Part shown: positions 30,773 to 38,244 of the stretch, one piece after another
Numbering within the stretch: position 1 is the first letter of the stretch
How the letters are laid out: every line of letters starts with the position of its first letter
Position numbers and translations under genes: made by a program
Origin: Mayfieldus sp038040285
Lineage (GTDB): Bacteria > Actinomycetota > Thermoleophilia > Solirubrobacterales > 70-9
DNA: 38,244 bases
Assembly: GCA_038040285.1 (NCBI GenBank)
Contig: JBBPIN010000026.1
Span: 1 to 38,244 of the forward strand
Direction of reading: 5' to 3'
Notes under the pieces: generated by a model
What the model saw: only the letters and a program-made list of their open reading frames with translations
The model's database searches: none
What the model was told of the DNA's origin: nothing

Positions 30773-32217
30773 GGGCCCGGTGGGACGTCGCCGGTGTTGC
30801 AGTCACCGGGTCCGAGGTTGCCGTTGTCGGTGAAGGGATTCGATCCGGGGATCGGCTGCGTCGAGCCGCCCGGGCAGCGCTTGTAGATGTTGAAGTTGAG
30901 GCCGTTGAACTGCTGGTCGGGCGGGATCGGGTCGAGGTTGCGGGTGATCGGGTTGACCGTGAATAGGTTCGCGTTCGCCGGCTGCACCCGCGCGAAGTGG
31001 CCGTTGGCGTCGTAGAACGCCGTCACCTGGCCGAGCGCGGTGAAGGCACCGAACAGATCGGGCGCGTAGGGACGGGCGAAGCGGATGAACGGGAGCGAGG
31101 CGTTGCTCGCGTTGACCGCGGCCGGGAAGGCGGTGCGCGCCCTGGGCTCCAGCTTCGGCAGCGCCTTGACCGAGTCCGCGAGATCGTTGTTGGCGCCGGG
31201 GAGGTTGACGACCTTGCGCAGGTCGGTGAACACCGGAACTGCCCGATGCAGGACCGGCTGGACCTTGCGCAGGAACGGGTCGAGGTTGCGGGTCGCAACC
31301 TTCGAGGTGTTGACCAGCGGATCGAGGTCGTCGAGGGCGGCGCGCAGGTTGACGAAGGTCGTGTTGCCCTGCCGCAGGGTTGAAGGCAGCACTGCAAGGC
31401 TGCGGTCGAAGGCGCGGTTCTGGCTCGCGATCGCGCCCAGCGCCTGATTGGAGTTGGAGATCAGCCCGGAGAGGTCATTGCTTCGCTCGCTGACCGCGGT
31501 GAACACGCGCGAGGAGTTGACGATGAAGTTCGTCAACACCCCCTGGTCCCGGTTCAGCTCCTGCAGCACGCGGTCGGTGGCGCTCAGGGAGGGCGCGAAG
31601 TACTTGTAGGTCTTGTTCGCCTGCGGCCCCTTGCCGACGTAGGTCTGATCGAAACCCTGGATCAACAGGCGCAGCGATTTGCGAGCCGGTCCGTTGAAAG
31701 TGTCGAAGAGCTGGTCGAGGTCGACCGGCGTCGTCGTGTCGGCGCCGGTCAACGTCGCGTCCTTGGCCAGCTCCGGGGCGTTGTTGGGCCCCGGTGTCAA
31801 AGAGACGTAGTGGTTGGCGACGCCAGACAGCGAGGTGGCACGGATCACCGCCGTGGTCCCCTCGTGCAGCGCCTGGTCGAGGGTGATCGACACCTCCGCC
31901 TGGTTGTTGTCGGTCAGCTTGATGTCGTCGACCGAGCCGACCGGCGCGCCCCCGATCAGCACCTCGTTTCCCTTCACCAGCTGACCGCCGGTCTGGAACA
32001 GCAGGTTGTACTTGTGCGCCCCTCCGCCGCCGAGCAGCAGCATGGTGACCAGGAGCACTACGGCGACCAGCGCTCCCACGGCAAGCACGCGCGAGGCGAC
32101 CGAGCCGCGGTCGCGGCTGCGGTTGCCGTCGCCGGCCGGAGCGCCGTTTCCGGGCTCCCCCTCGCTTGGGTCGGCTGGCTGGTTTCGCGAATTCGCCGGC
32201 GTCGATCCGTCCTTCAC
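30769..32217 (-). CDS. MCE/MlaD-family protein, first in operon
   Basis: The first gene of the mce operon encodes 482 residues. It has a hydrophilic, Gly/Pro/Asn-rich cytoplasmic lead of about 40 residues, a transmembrane helix (43-62), an MCE domain (about 68-145; LVKGNEVLIGGAPVGSVDDI) and a long helical region. It begins at a GTG at 32217 with no strong Shine-Dalgarno. The normal upstream partners, two YrbE permease genes, are absent; a metallophosphoesterase is divergent instead. The permease and ATPase would have to be encoded elsewhere. Confidence 0.87.
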   Translation of the reverse strand: MKDGSTPANSRNQPADPSEGEPGNGAPAGDGNRSRDRGSVASRVLAVGALVAVVLLVTMLLLGGGGAHKYNLLFQTGGQLVKGNEVLIGGAPVGSVDDIKLTDNNQAEVSITLDQALHEGTTAVIRATSLSGVANHYVSLTPGPNNAPELAKDATLTGADTTTPVDLDQLFDTFNGPARKSLRLLIQGFDQTYVGKGPQANKTYKYFAPSLSATDRVLQELNRDQGVLTNFIVNSSRVFTAVSERSNDLSGLISNSNQALGAIASQNRAFDRSLAVLPSTLRQGNTTFVNLRAALDDLDPLVNTSKVATRNLDPFLRKVQPVLHRAVPVFTDLRKVVNLPGANNDLADSVKALPKLEPRARTAFPAAVNASNASLPFIRFARPYAPDLFGAFTALGQVTAFYDANGHFARVQPANANLFTVNPITRNLDPIPPDQQFNGLNFNIYKRCPGGSTQPIPGSNPFTDNGNLGPGDCNTGDVPPGP

Positions 32218-32265
32218 CCGGAGTCGCCGAGTCCTCCCGCCCGACGACGTCTTTCCTGCGCCACA

Positions 32266-32294
32266 ATCGTATCCCAGCAGAGCGCCTGCACAAA
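32266..32294 (-). promoter_or_regulatory. Predicted promoter of the mce operon
   Basis: Read on the minus strand, TTTGTG (32294-32289) and TACGAT (32271-32266) are separated by exactly 17 bases. This places the transcript start near 32260 and gives a leader of roughly 40 bases before the first mce gene. Confidence 0.45.
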
Positions 32295-32380
32295 CTCAAA
32301 TATCGACGCCTGTACGGACGTTTGCACGTCGCGCCCACCCCCTTAACGCCATCTCAACGCCCGCCTGGGCCGCTCCCATC

Positions 32381-32395
32381 CTGACCTTCGGTCAG
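32381..32395. promoter_or_regulatory. Palindrome in the mce/phosphoesterase divergent region
   Basis: CTGACC-TTC-GGTCAG is a perfect inverted repeat ending nine bases before the phosphoesterase ATG. It may be an operator overlapping that gene's promoter or a short hairpin in its leader. Confidence 0.35.
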
Positions 32396-32404
32396 AGTTA
32401 GGCT

Positions 32405-33541
32405 ATGCGAACGGCAGTGATCTCCGACCTGCACCTGGGCACGATCGTGTGCGCCGACCTCGCTCGCGACCCTGAGCTCTGCGTAACGCTGCTCGACGAG
32501 CTGGCGGGCGCCGACCGTGTGGTGCTGCTCGGCGACGTGCTCGAGCTTCGCGATCGCCCCGTCGGGGAGATCCTCGAGCTGGCGTCGCCCTTCCTCGAGC
32601 TGCTCGGTGCGGCGATGGGCGGCGGCGAGGTGGTGCTGGTCCCAGGCAACCACGACCACCGACTCGCCGAGCAGCTGCTCGAGCGCCATTCGCTCGGGCA
32701 TCCGAGCCGGCTTGGCCTCGAGCATCGATTCGAGCCGACCTCGGAGCTCGCCGCGGGTATCGCTGAGCGGGTTCGCCCCGCGCGACTTAGCCTCGCCTAC
32801 CCCGGCCTGCGCCTGCGCGAAGACGTCTGGGCCACGCACGGGCACTACCTGGATTGCCACATGGCGATACCGACGATCGAGTGCCTGAGCGCCGCCGCGA
32901 CGATGCGCGTGGTCGGGGCGATCCCCGACCCGGCGATTCCGGACGACTACGAGCGCGCAATCGGGCCGATCTACGGCTTCAGCTGGGGCTTTGCGCAGGC
33001 CCGGGGGCCGCAGCGAATCGGCGGCCGGGCGCGGCCGACGACCGCGGTCTGGCGGCGCCTGAACGGGGATCGCTCCGGGGGCTTGAGGAGTCGCTTCCTC
33101 GGTTCTGTCGCGTTCCCGGCCGCCGCCCGTGGCCTCAGCCGGGCGCTGAAACGGCGATTCGACACCGACATCTCACCACCGGGAATCTCACGCGCCGGCC
33201 TGTTGGCGATGCGCGAGGTTCTCGGGCGCCTGGGCGTCCAAGACGACTACGTCGTGTTCGGTCACACGCACCGCCCCGGTCCCTTGGACCGGGACGACCT
33301 ATCCGAATGGAAGCTCGGCAACGGCGGGCGCCTGCACAGCACCGGGAGCTGGAACTACTCGCCTGGGCTTTGCGGCCCGACCCCGGAGCGCAGCCTGTTC
33401 TGGCCCGGCACCGTCACCTGGATCGGAGACGAGGGCCCGCCGGAGCGTCGCGAGCTACTGCACGGGCGCTCGCACGCCGAGTTGGATGCGGCGATGCGCC
33501 GGACGGTGGCGGCGGGCAAGCGGGCCGCAGCGAGGGTCTAG
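32405..33541 (+). CDS. Calcineurin-like metallophosphoesterase
   Basis: The 378-aa protein shows the full metallophosphoesterase signature: SDLHLG (D8, H10), GDVLE (D44), GNHDH (N82, H83), a THGH motif near residue 140, and GHTH near 285. These residues hold two metal ions that hydrolyse phosphomono- or diesters. There is no signal peptide, so it is cytoplasmic. A 50-residue Arg-rich insert lies in the middle. The substrate is unknown. Its stop shares a CTAG with the stop of the convergent dehalogenase. Confidence 0.87.
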   Translation: MRTAVISDLHLGTIVCADLARDPELCVTLLDELAGADRVVLLGDVLELRDRPVGEILELASPFLELLGAAMGGGEVVLVPGNHDHRLAEQLLERHSLGHPSRLGLEHRFEPTSELAAGIAERVRPARLSLAYPGLRLREDVWATHGHYLDCHMAIPTIECLSAAATMRVVGAIPDPAIPDDYERAIGPIYGFSWGFAQARGPQRIGGRARPTTAVWRRLNGDRSGGLRSRFLGSVAFPAAARGLSRALKRRFDTDISPPGISRAGLLAMREVLGRLGVQDDYVVFGHTHRPGPLDRDDLSEWKLGNGGRLHSTGSWNYSPGLCGPTPERSLFWPGTVTWIGDEGPPERRELLHGRSHAELDAAMRRTVAAGKRAAARV

Positions 33542-34413
33542 AGCCAGTCCGCTATCAACGCGCCGATCCGCTCGCCGGCGTCCTCCTGGAGAAAGTGCGA
33601 GGCGCCCTCGATCAGCTGCGGTTTGGGCCGCCCAATCGAGTCACAGAAGCGCTCGCCCACGTGTGGCGGGATGATCGGGTCCGAATCGGCCCAGAGCGTA
33701 AGCGTCGGTCGGTCGTCCTCGCGTAGCGCTTCGAGAACCCGCTGGCCAGCCTCGGCCCCGGGAGCGCCGGGCTCGGTGGGCAGCATGAGCGGGAAGGCGC
33801 GTGTCCCGGCCTTCGACGCCGGATCGGGAAACGGCGCCTCGTAGGCGGCGGCGACCTCGTCGCCTGGGTCCTCGAGGCAGGCGCGACGAACCAGCATCCC
33901 GACGGGGAGGTCCTCGGTGCGCTGCACGAAGTCGCGGAAGGCAATCCAGGCGTCGGTCATCTTCTGGTGGCCGGTGAACAGCCCGGTGTCCATGATCACC
34001 AGGCGCGAGATCCGATCCGGGTGCTCGACCGCGAGCCGCAAACCGATCGGGCCGCCCCAGTCGTGAACGACCGCCGTCGCGTCGCGAAGATCGAGCTCAG
34101 TGAGCAGCCCGGCGGTCATCTCGACGTGGCGGTCGTAGGAGTACCAATCGATGTCGGTGGGCTTGTCGGAGCGCCCGAAGCCGGCGAGGTCCGGGGCGAC
34201 GCAGCGGTAGCCGGCGTCGCGCACCTGCGGGATCACCTTGCGCCACAGGTACGACCAGGTCGGCTCCCCGTGAAAGAAGACGACCGGCTGCCCGTCGCCC
34301 GCGTCGACGTGCGCGAGGCGCAACCCGTCGACCTCGCGGTAGTGGGGCTCGAACGGGAAGTCGGGGAGCCCCTCGAAGCGCTCCTCGGGAGTGCGGACCG
34401 CCTCGACGCTCAC
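33538..34413 (-). CDS. dhmA: Haloalkane dehalogenase
   Basis: The 291-aa alpha/beta hydrolase matches subfamily I haloalkane dehalogenases, which replace a halogen on an alkane with hydroxyl. It has HGEPTWSYLWR (residues 48-58), the nucleophile Asp118 in VVHDWGGPIG with the following halide-binding Trp119, an acid region WADSDPIIPP, and the catalytic His in GASHFLQED. It starts at a GTG four bases after the upstream secreted hydrolase, so the two are cotranscribed. The natural substrate may not be halogenated; epoxide or ester activity in relatives is possible. Confidence 0.85.
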   Translation of the reverse strand: MSVEAVRTPEERFEGLPDFPFEPHYREVDGLRLAHVDAGDGQPVVFFHGEPTWSYLWRKVIPQVRDAGYRCVAPDLAGFGRSDKPTDIDWYSYDRHVEMTAGLLTELDLRDATAVVHDWGGPIGLRLAVEHPDRISRLVIMDTGLFTGHQKMTDAWIAFRDFVQRTEDLPVGMLVRRACLEDPGDEVAAAYEAPFPDPASKAGTRAFPLMLPTEPGAPGAEAGQRVLEALREDDRPTLTLWADSDPIIPPHVGERFCDSIGRPKPQLIEGASHFLQEDAGERIGALIADWL

Positions 34414-34417
34414 CGCG

Positions 34418-36538
34418 CTACGGCCCCGTCCACGATCCCGCGTAGCACGGCTTGCCGCCGCAGGTGTCGGTGATCACCCCGTTGGGCTGCAGGAACCCGG
34501 AGACCAACTGCTGCTCGGCCAGCGCCCGACGTGGCGCCTCGTGCGGGTCCTGACCGGAGCGATTCGGCGTGTTGGTAAGCGGCGGGGGGTCAACCCCAAT
34601 CTGGTTCGACGGATTCGCCGGGTCCGGCCGGATCGGCCCGATGTCCCAGTAGAAGATCGCCGAGCCACCGAACGGATAGCTGCTGATCCGCGGAATGCCC
34701 CAGAGCTGGTCGACTCCGGGCCAGCGCCCGGGATCGAGCACCGGCGCATGGGCGGCGGCGCCGATCGTTCTCGCCTCGGTGTCGGCCGCCCAGGTGGTGA
34801 CCTGATGGTCACCGAAGCCGACGTCCAGCAGCACCTTGTGTGAGGGCGTGTCGGGCAGCGGGTCGGTGGTCATCCGGTGCGCGTAGCCGTTTGCATCGGC
34901 GCGATCCCAGAGCATCTGGATCACCGAGGTGCCCAATGCCTGCGTGAGCTTGTCCGGATAGGCCGGGTTGAGGAATGCGGCATAGGTGTCGAAGTCGACC
35001 GAGCGCTGCAGCAGGACCGAGTAGTTCATGCCCGGCACCCCGAGCGAGGCGCGGGTGAAGTCCGGGGACACTCCGGTCAGCGCGCCACCCAGGATTCCGC
35101 CCTGGCTGTTGCCGTTGTAGTAGAGGTGGCTGGGATCGATGACCCCCGGCGAGCCGGTGGTCCCGTCGACGTGGAAGGCACCGCTGCTGAGGAAACCCGA
35201 AGGGTTGTCCATCAGCCGGCCCAGGTAAAGCTCGTCGAGGAGGCCCTGCTGGGTTCGGTCGCCGAGCTTGGGGAAGTTGGAGAGGTTCTGAAGCGTGGCG
35301 ATCGCGTTTGGGATGTCTGAGTTCGAGAACCCGATCTCATCGGTGGCACAGAAGGTGATGTCGCCGAACTGGCCCAGCGTCTCCTGGGCGTCCGACTCGA
35401 CCTCCGAGGCGTCGCCCAGCAGCCCGTGGCCGTATAGCGACGGGCGGCTCGGCGCGGCGCCGGGATCGATCGCCGCGCGCGGGATCACGCAGTCGAAGTT
35501 GGCGGTCCAGTTGCCGTTGCGAGTCGGCAGCCCGTTCGAATCGAGCTGGAAGGTGCCGCCTGGAGCGCAGCTCGGGGTGAGATAGCAGGGCACCGTGAAC
35601 GTGCCCTGGACCTCGCGGGCGGTGTCCGGGTTCTGCGCGGAGCTGAAGTTCTGCACGCTCGTGACGCTGAACGCGGGGGCGTTCCCCTGCACGACACCGT
35701 CGGCGAGATTGATGTCGCCGAGCTGCGCGAAGGCATCGTTGCGGATGTGAAGCATGCGGGCGGCGATGTTCTGGTCGCTGGCGACCGTGAAGTCCCAGGC
35801 GAGGTAGAGGTCCTTGCGCTTGATGTGCGCCTTCTGCAGCGTCTTGAAGATGCCTTCGAAGTGCTCGCGGCGCTGGTTGATCACCGGCGAGTCGGAGCGC
35901 AGCTTGTCGCGGTAGTAGCGGAAGCCGTTCGGGGCCGGGATTTGTTCGCCATCGGCGGTCCGCAGGTCGCGCAGGGCGACGATGTAGCGGTCCTTCTGGG
36001 CAAAGTTGACGGCCGGGTGGATCAGCAGCGCGGCGCGGTCGGGATTGCTGGCGTTGGAGTCGATCTCTGACCAGATCGGCCAGCGCCTTCCGGTTGTCGC
36101 GTCGATTACCACGATCGGCTGATCCGGACTCGCGTACTCGCCGATGTGGTTGATCGGCACCGCGCCCGTCCTCTGCATCGCGGCGATGCTGTCGAGGCCT
36201 GGGACCTTGAGCACGATCGTCTGACCGGGGCTGAAACCGTCGTTGAGGTTGTAGGGGGCGGTGTCGACCCGCTGGCCGGCCGTGTTGGGCTGGGTGGCCT
36301 CGGTCTTCAGGTTGATCCGCCGCCCGGTCGCCGTGCTGGGGTCGGCGACCGTGTAGTAATCGTCGGGGAAGGGCAGCAGGCAGAGCGAGCCCTGCTGCTG
36401 GCCAATGAAGTCGCAGTGATCGGCGTTTGAGAGGTCGACCGGCGGCGTCCCGGTTTTGGCCGCAGCGCTGGCCGGCGTCGCACCCAGGCATGCGATACAC
36501 GCCAGCAGCGCAACCGATCGCTTCGAAGTCACTCTCAT
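34418..36538 (-). CDS. Large secreted alpha/beta hydrolase-like protein
   Basis: The 706-aa protein has a signal peptide (about residues 1-26, ending PASAAAK) and a long N-terminal beta-rich region. The C-terminal half has an apparent serine nucleophile in YYNGNS478QGGILGG and the strand-helix pattern of alpha/beta hydrolases (HKVLLDVGFGDHQV may hold the acid and His). Scattered cysteines could form disulfides. Similar large secreted proteins occur in soil actinobacteria and myxobacteria, but I know no assigned substrate. It shares a 17-base upstream motif with the secreted hydrolase of the mce region and is followed by the dehalogenase. Confidence 0.72.
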   Translation of the reverse strand: MRVTSKRSVALLACIACLGATPASAAAKTGTPPVDLSNADHCDFIGQQQGSLCLLPFPDDYYTVADPSTATGRRINLKTEATQPNTAGQRVDTAPYNLNDGFSPGQTIVLKVPGLDSIAAMQRTGAVPINHIGEYASPDQPIVVIDATTGRRWPIWSEIDSNASNPDRAALLIHPAVNFAQKDRYIVALRDLRTADGEQIPAPNGFRYYRDKLRSDSPVINQRREHFEGIFKTLQKAHIKRKDLYLAWDFTVASDQNIAARMLHIRNDAFAQLGDINLADGVVQGNAPAFSVTSVQNFSSAQNPDTAREVQGTFTVPCYLTPSCAPGGTFQLDSNGLPTRNGNWTANFDCVIPRAAIDPGAAPSRPSLYGHGLLGDASEVESDAQETLGQFGDITFCATDEIGFSNSDIPNAIATLQNLSNFPKLGDRTQQGLLDELYLGRLMDNPSGFLSSGAFHVDGTTGSPGVIDPSHLYYNGNSQGGILGGALTGVSPDFTRASLGVPGMNYSVLLQRSVDFDTYAAFLNPAYPDKLTQALGTSVIQMLWDRADANGYAHRMTTDPLPDTPSHKVLLDVGFGDHQVTTWAADTEARTIGAAAHAPVLDPGRWPGVDQLWGIPRISSYPFGGSAIFYWDIGPIRPDPANPSNQIGVDPPPLTNTPNRSGQDPHEAPRRALAEQQLVSGFLQPNGVITDTCGGKPCYAGSWTGP

Positions 36539-36570
36539 CCGACTGTCCTGCGTTGGGGCGAGTGTCGTCC

Positions 36571-36587
36571 AGCCCCAGTGCGCGGGA
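36571..36587. promoter_or_regulatory. 17-base motif shared by two hydrolase promoters, copy 2
   Basis: AGCCCCAGTGCGCGGGA lies 33 bases before the large secreted hydrolase. It matches the motif at 23417-23433 at 16 of 17 positions and in the same orientation relative to its gene. Confidence 0.4.
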
Positions 36588-36715
36588 CCGTATCACCGCG
36601 GCGGCGGGGTCAGGTGAGCACGGCGAACTCAACGAAATCGGTCGAAAAGGTCTGCTACCCTGCCGCGCTTCGTTATTCTGGACTAACTCAATCAGGAAAG
36701 AGAGAAACCTCCAAC

Positions 36716-37753
36716 ATGCCCAAGGCGATATCACCCGGCCGCCGACGCTATGTCTCGGCGATAGGCGCGGCCATATTTCTGCTCACCGCTCTGCTGGCGA
36801 CCGTCGGCTGCGGGAGCAGCAACGACAACGGGGGAGGCGGCAGTGGCGGCAAGGTCGACGTGGTCGCCTACTCACCCGTTGAGACTGTCTACGAGAAGGG
36901 ACAGGAGGCGACGTTCAAGAAGACCCCCGACGGCAAGGGCGTGACGTTCAGCAACTCGTTCGGCGGCTCCGGCGACCAGAGTCGCGCAGTCGAGGCGGGT
37001 CAGCCTGCGTCGATCGTGCACTTGTCCCTAGCCAGTGACGTCACCCGCCTGGTGGACGCTGGAAAGGTCTCCGCCGACTGGGACAAGCAGAAGTACAACG
37101 GCATCGTCCAGGACTCCGTTGTCGTTTTGGTCGTCAGGAAGGGGAATCCGAAGGGGATCAAGTCCTTCGACGACCTGATCAACAAGGACGTCAGCATCGT
37201 GACGCCGAACCCGTTCAGCTCTGGCGGAGCGCGCTGGAACCTGATGGCCGTCTACGGCAGCCAGATCGAGGAAGGCAAGTCGCCGAGCCAGGCCCTGGAT
37301 GCCGTGAAGTCCGTGCTCTCCAAGACGAAGGTCCAGCCGGGCAGCGCCAGCGATGCGGATGCCGCCTTCGTCCAAGGCCAGGGCGACGTGCTGCTCTCGT
37401 ATGAGAGCGACGCGATTACCGCGCAGAAGGCGGGCCAAGACATCGACTACGTCGTCCCCGACAACACGATCCTGATCCAGACCCCAGCCGCGGTGACAAA
37501 GGACGCGCCGGATGTGGCGCAGAAGTTCCTTGACTTTCTGTGGTCGGACGCGGGTCAGAGGATCTGGGCCGATTACGGCTACCGTCCGGTAAATCCGAAG
37601 CTGGTCGATCCGCAGCAGTTCCCGACCCCGAAGGGCCTGTTCACGATCGACAAGTTCGGCGGCTGGGACAAGGTCAGTACCGAGTTCTTCGACGAGACCA
37701 CCGGCAAGATCGCCGGGGTCGAGAAGGACCTGGGGGTCTCAACTGCCGGCTGA
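36716..37753 (+). CDS. sbp: Sulfate/thiosulfate ABC transporter substrate-binding lipoprotein
   Basis: The 345-aa protein has a basic N-terminus, a hydrophobic signal and a cysteine at residue 32 (ATVGCGSS) that fits a lipoprotein site, followed by a Gly/Ser/Asn linker. The mature part is a type II periplasmic-binding fold of the Sbp/CysP family: VVAYSPVETVYEKG, SFGGSGDQSRAVEAG, TPNPFSSGGARWNLMAVYG and LSYESDAI. It binds sulfate or thiosulfate outside the membrane. I chose the ATG at 36716 because it gives the signal; the frame is open upstream. The next gene encodes the permease. Confidence 0.9.
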   Translation: MPKAISPGRRRYVSAIGAAIFLLTALLATVGCGSSNDNGGGGSGGKVDVVAYSPVETVYEKGQEATFKKTPDGKGVTFSNSFGGSGDQSRAVEAGQPASIVHLSLASDVTRLVDAGKVSADWDKQKYNGIVQDSVVVLVVRKGNPKGIKSFDDLINKDVSIVTPNPFSSGGARWNLMAVYGSQIEEGKSPSQALDAVKSVLSKTKVQPGSASDADAAFVQGQGDVLLSYESDAITAQKAGQDIDYVVPDNTILIQTPAAVTKDAPDVAQKFLDFLWSDAGQRIWADYGYRPVNPKLVDPQQFPTPKGLFTIDKFGGWDKVSTEFFDETTGKIAGVEKDLGVSTAG

Positions 37754-38244
37754 GGCGTCGACAGCGACCGTTGCACGTCCGCCCCGGGCAGGCATCAGCC
37801 TGCCCGGGGCGGACGCCGCCCTCGGGCGTGGCCTTGTCACGCTCTATTTGAGCGTCATGGTCCTGCTCCCGATCTCGGCGATCGTCGCCAAGTCGACAAG
37901 CAGCGGCCTGGGCAACTTCTGGGATCAAGTCAGCAGCCCGCAGGCGGTGGGGGCGCTGAAGCTGACCCTGATCTGCTCGCTGATCGTGGTCGCGATCAAT
38001 GCCGTGATGGGAACCGTGATCGCCTGGGTGCTGGTCCGCGACGACTTCCGCGGCAAGGCGCTGCTCAACTCGGTGATCGACCTCCCATTCGCGCTGCCGA
38101 CGATTGTCGCCAGCCTCGTCCTGATCACGCTCTTTGGCAACAACAGCCCGATCGGGATCCACCTGGCCTTCACCAGGGCGGCGGTCGTACTGGCGCTCTG
38201 CTTCGTAACGCTCCCGTTCGTCGTCCGCGCCGTGCAGCCGGTGC
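37743..38244 (+). CDS. cysT: Sulfate ABC transporter permease CysT, 3'-truncated by the window
   Basis: The frame encodes the N-terminal part of a CysT-type permease: LGRGLVTLYLSVMVLLPISAIVA (first helix), ALKLTLICSLIVVAINAVMGTVIAWVLVRDDFRGKALLNSVIDLPFALPTIVASLVL and VVRAVQPV. It continues past the window end. The start is unclear. The frame has no ATG, GTG or TTG before a TTG inside the first helix (about 37846). I mark the first CTG as a nominal start only. A perfect hairpin (37776-37815) lies across the presumed N-terminal codons. Confidence 0.75.
   Translation, partial: MPAEASTATVARPPRAGISLPGADAALGRGLVTLYLSVMVLLPISAIVAKSTSSGLGNFWDQVSSPQAVGALKLTLICSLIVVAINAVMGTVIAWVLVRDDFRGKALLNSVIDLPFALPTIVASLVLITLFGNNSPIGIHLAFTRAAVVLALCFVTLPFVVRAVQPV
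37776..37815. terminator. Perfect 18-bp hairpin between sbp and cysT
   Basis: An 18-base perfect inverted repeat (CGTCCGCCCCGGGCAGGC paired with its complement) encloses the loop ATCA, 22 bases after the sbp stop. It is very GC-rich and has no T-run. It could partly terminate transcription or protect the sbp mRNA, giving more binding protein than permease, as is common in ABC operons. Confidence 0.6.

Noticed and set aside
1..38244. CRISPR array, insertion sequence or prophage
   Set aside because: No regularly spaced repeats, transposase, integrase or phage structural genes were seen on either strand.

Overview
The window is GC-rich throughout and looks chromosomal. It resembles a high-GC Gram-positive actinobacterium, most likely class Thermoleophilia (Solirubrobacter-like). 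The basis is a six-gene mce operon, actinobacterial-style fusion proteins (DipZ, CopC-CopD), GTG/TTG starts, and tightly overlapping genes. The class-level assignment is inference. I see no CRISPR array, transposase, integrase, rRNA or intact tRNA.

Region 1 (1-7560) holds two small membrane proteins, a nitronate monooxygenase-like flavoprotein, a cupin, a VOC-family fragment, and an MBL-fold hydrolase coupled to an MFS transporter. These are followed by a DUF4395-type protein with an ArsM-like methyltransferase, a divergent LysR regulator, and a SnoaL-like protein.

Region 2 (7622-17888) is the most interesting part. It is a copper/thiol-redox island made of several transcription units: Lgt (frameshifted)-DipZ-cyclase/YHS; two tiny membrane/coiled-coil proteins; a 174-aa membrane protein; a CopC-CopD protein with an extra C-terminal domain, plus a TlpA-like redoxin; a His-rich anchored protein plus a Cys-cluster protein; and BlaI plus an M56 membrane protease. 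Five promoters carry a dyad of the form CTAC-N8-GTAG (three perfect, two with one mismatch) and the blaI promoter carries a weaker CTA/TAG dyad. In four of them the dyad contains the presumptive -10 hexamer. I infer one BlaI/M56-controlled regulon for copper handling and extracytoplasmic cysteine chemistry that includes several uncharacterised proteins.

Region 3 (17953-20205) contains two broken genes, a methyltransferase with two compensating frameshifts and a CDF-type cation transporter with a stop and two frameshifts. It also has an alpha/beta hydrolase and a 42-aa Met-rich membrane peptide translationally coupled to the upstream monooxygenase.

Region 4 (20215-32217, minus strand) carries a Baeyer-Villiger-type monooxygenase, a secreted serine hydrolase, and six consecutive overlapping MCE/MlaD genes without YrbE permeases or the ATPase. 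This is plausibly a lipid uptake and degradation locus.

Region 5 (32405-38244) has a metallophosphoesterase, a haloalkane dehalogenase, a large secreted hydrolase, and the start of a sulfate ABC transporter (lipoprotein, then a truncated CysT permease). A perfect 18-bp hairpin lies between the last two genes.
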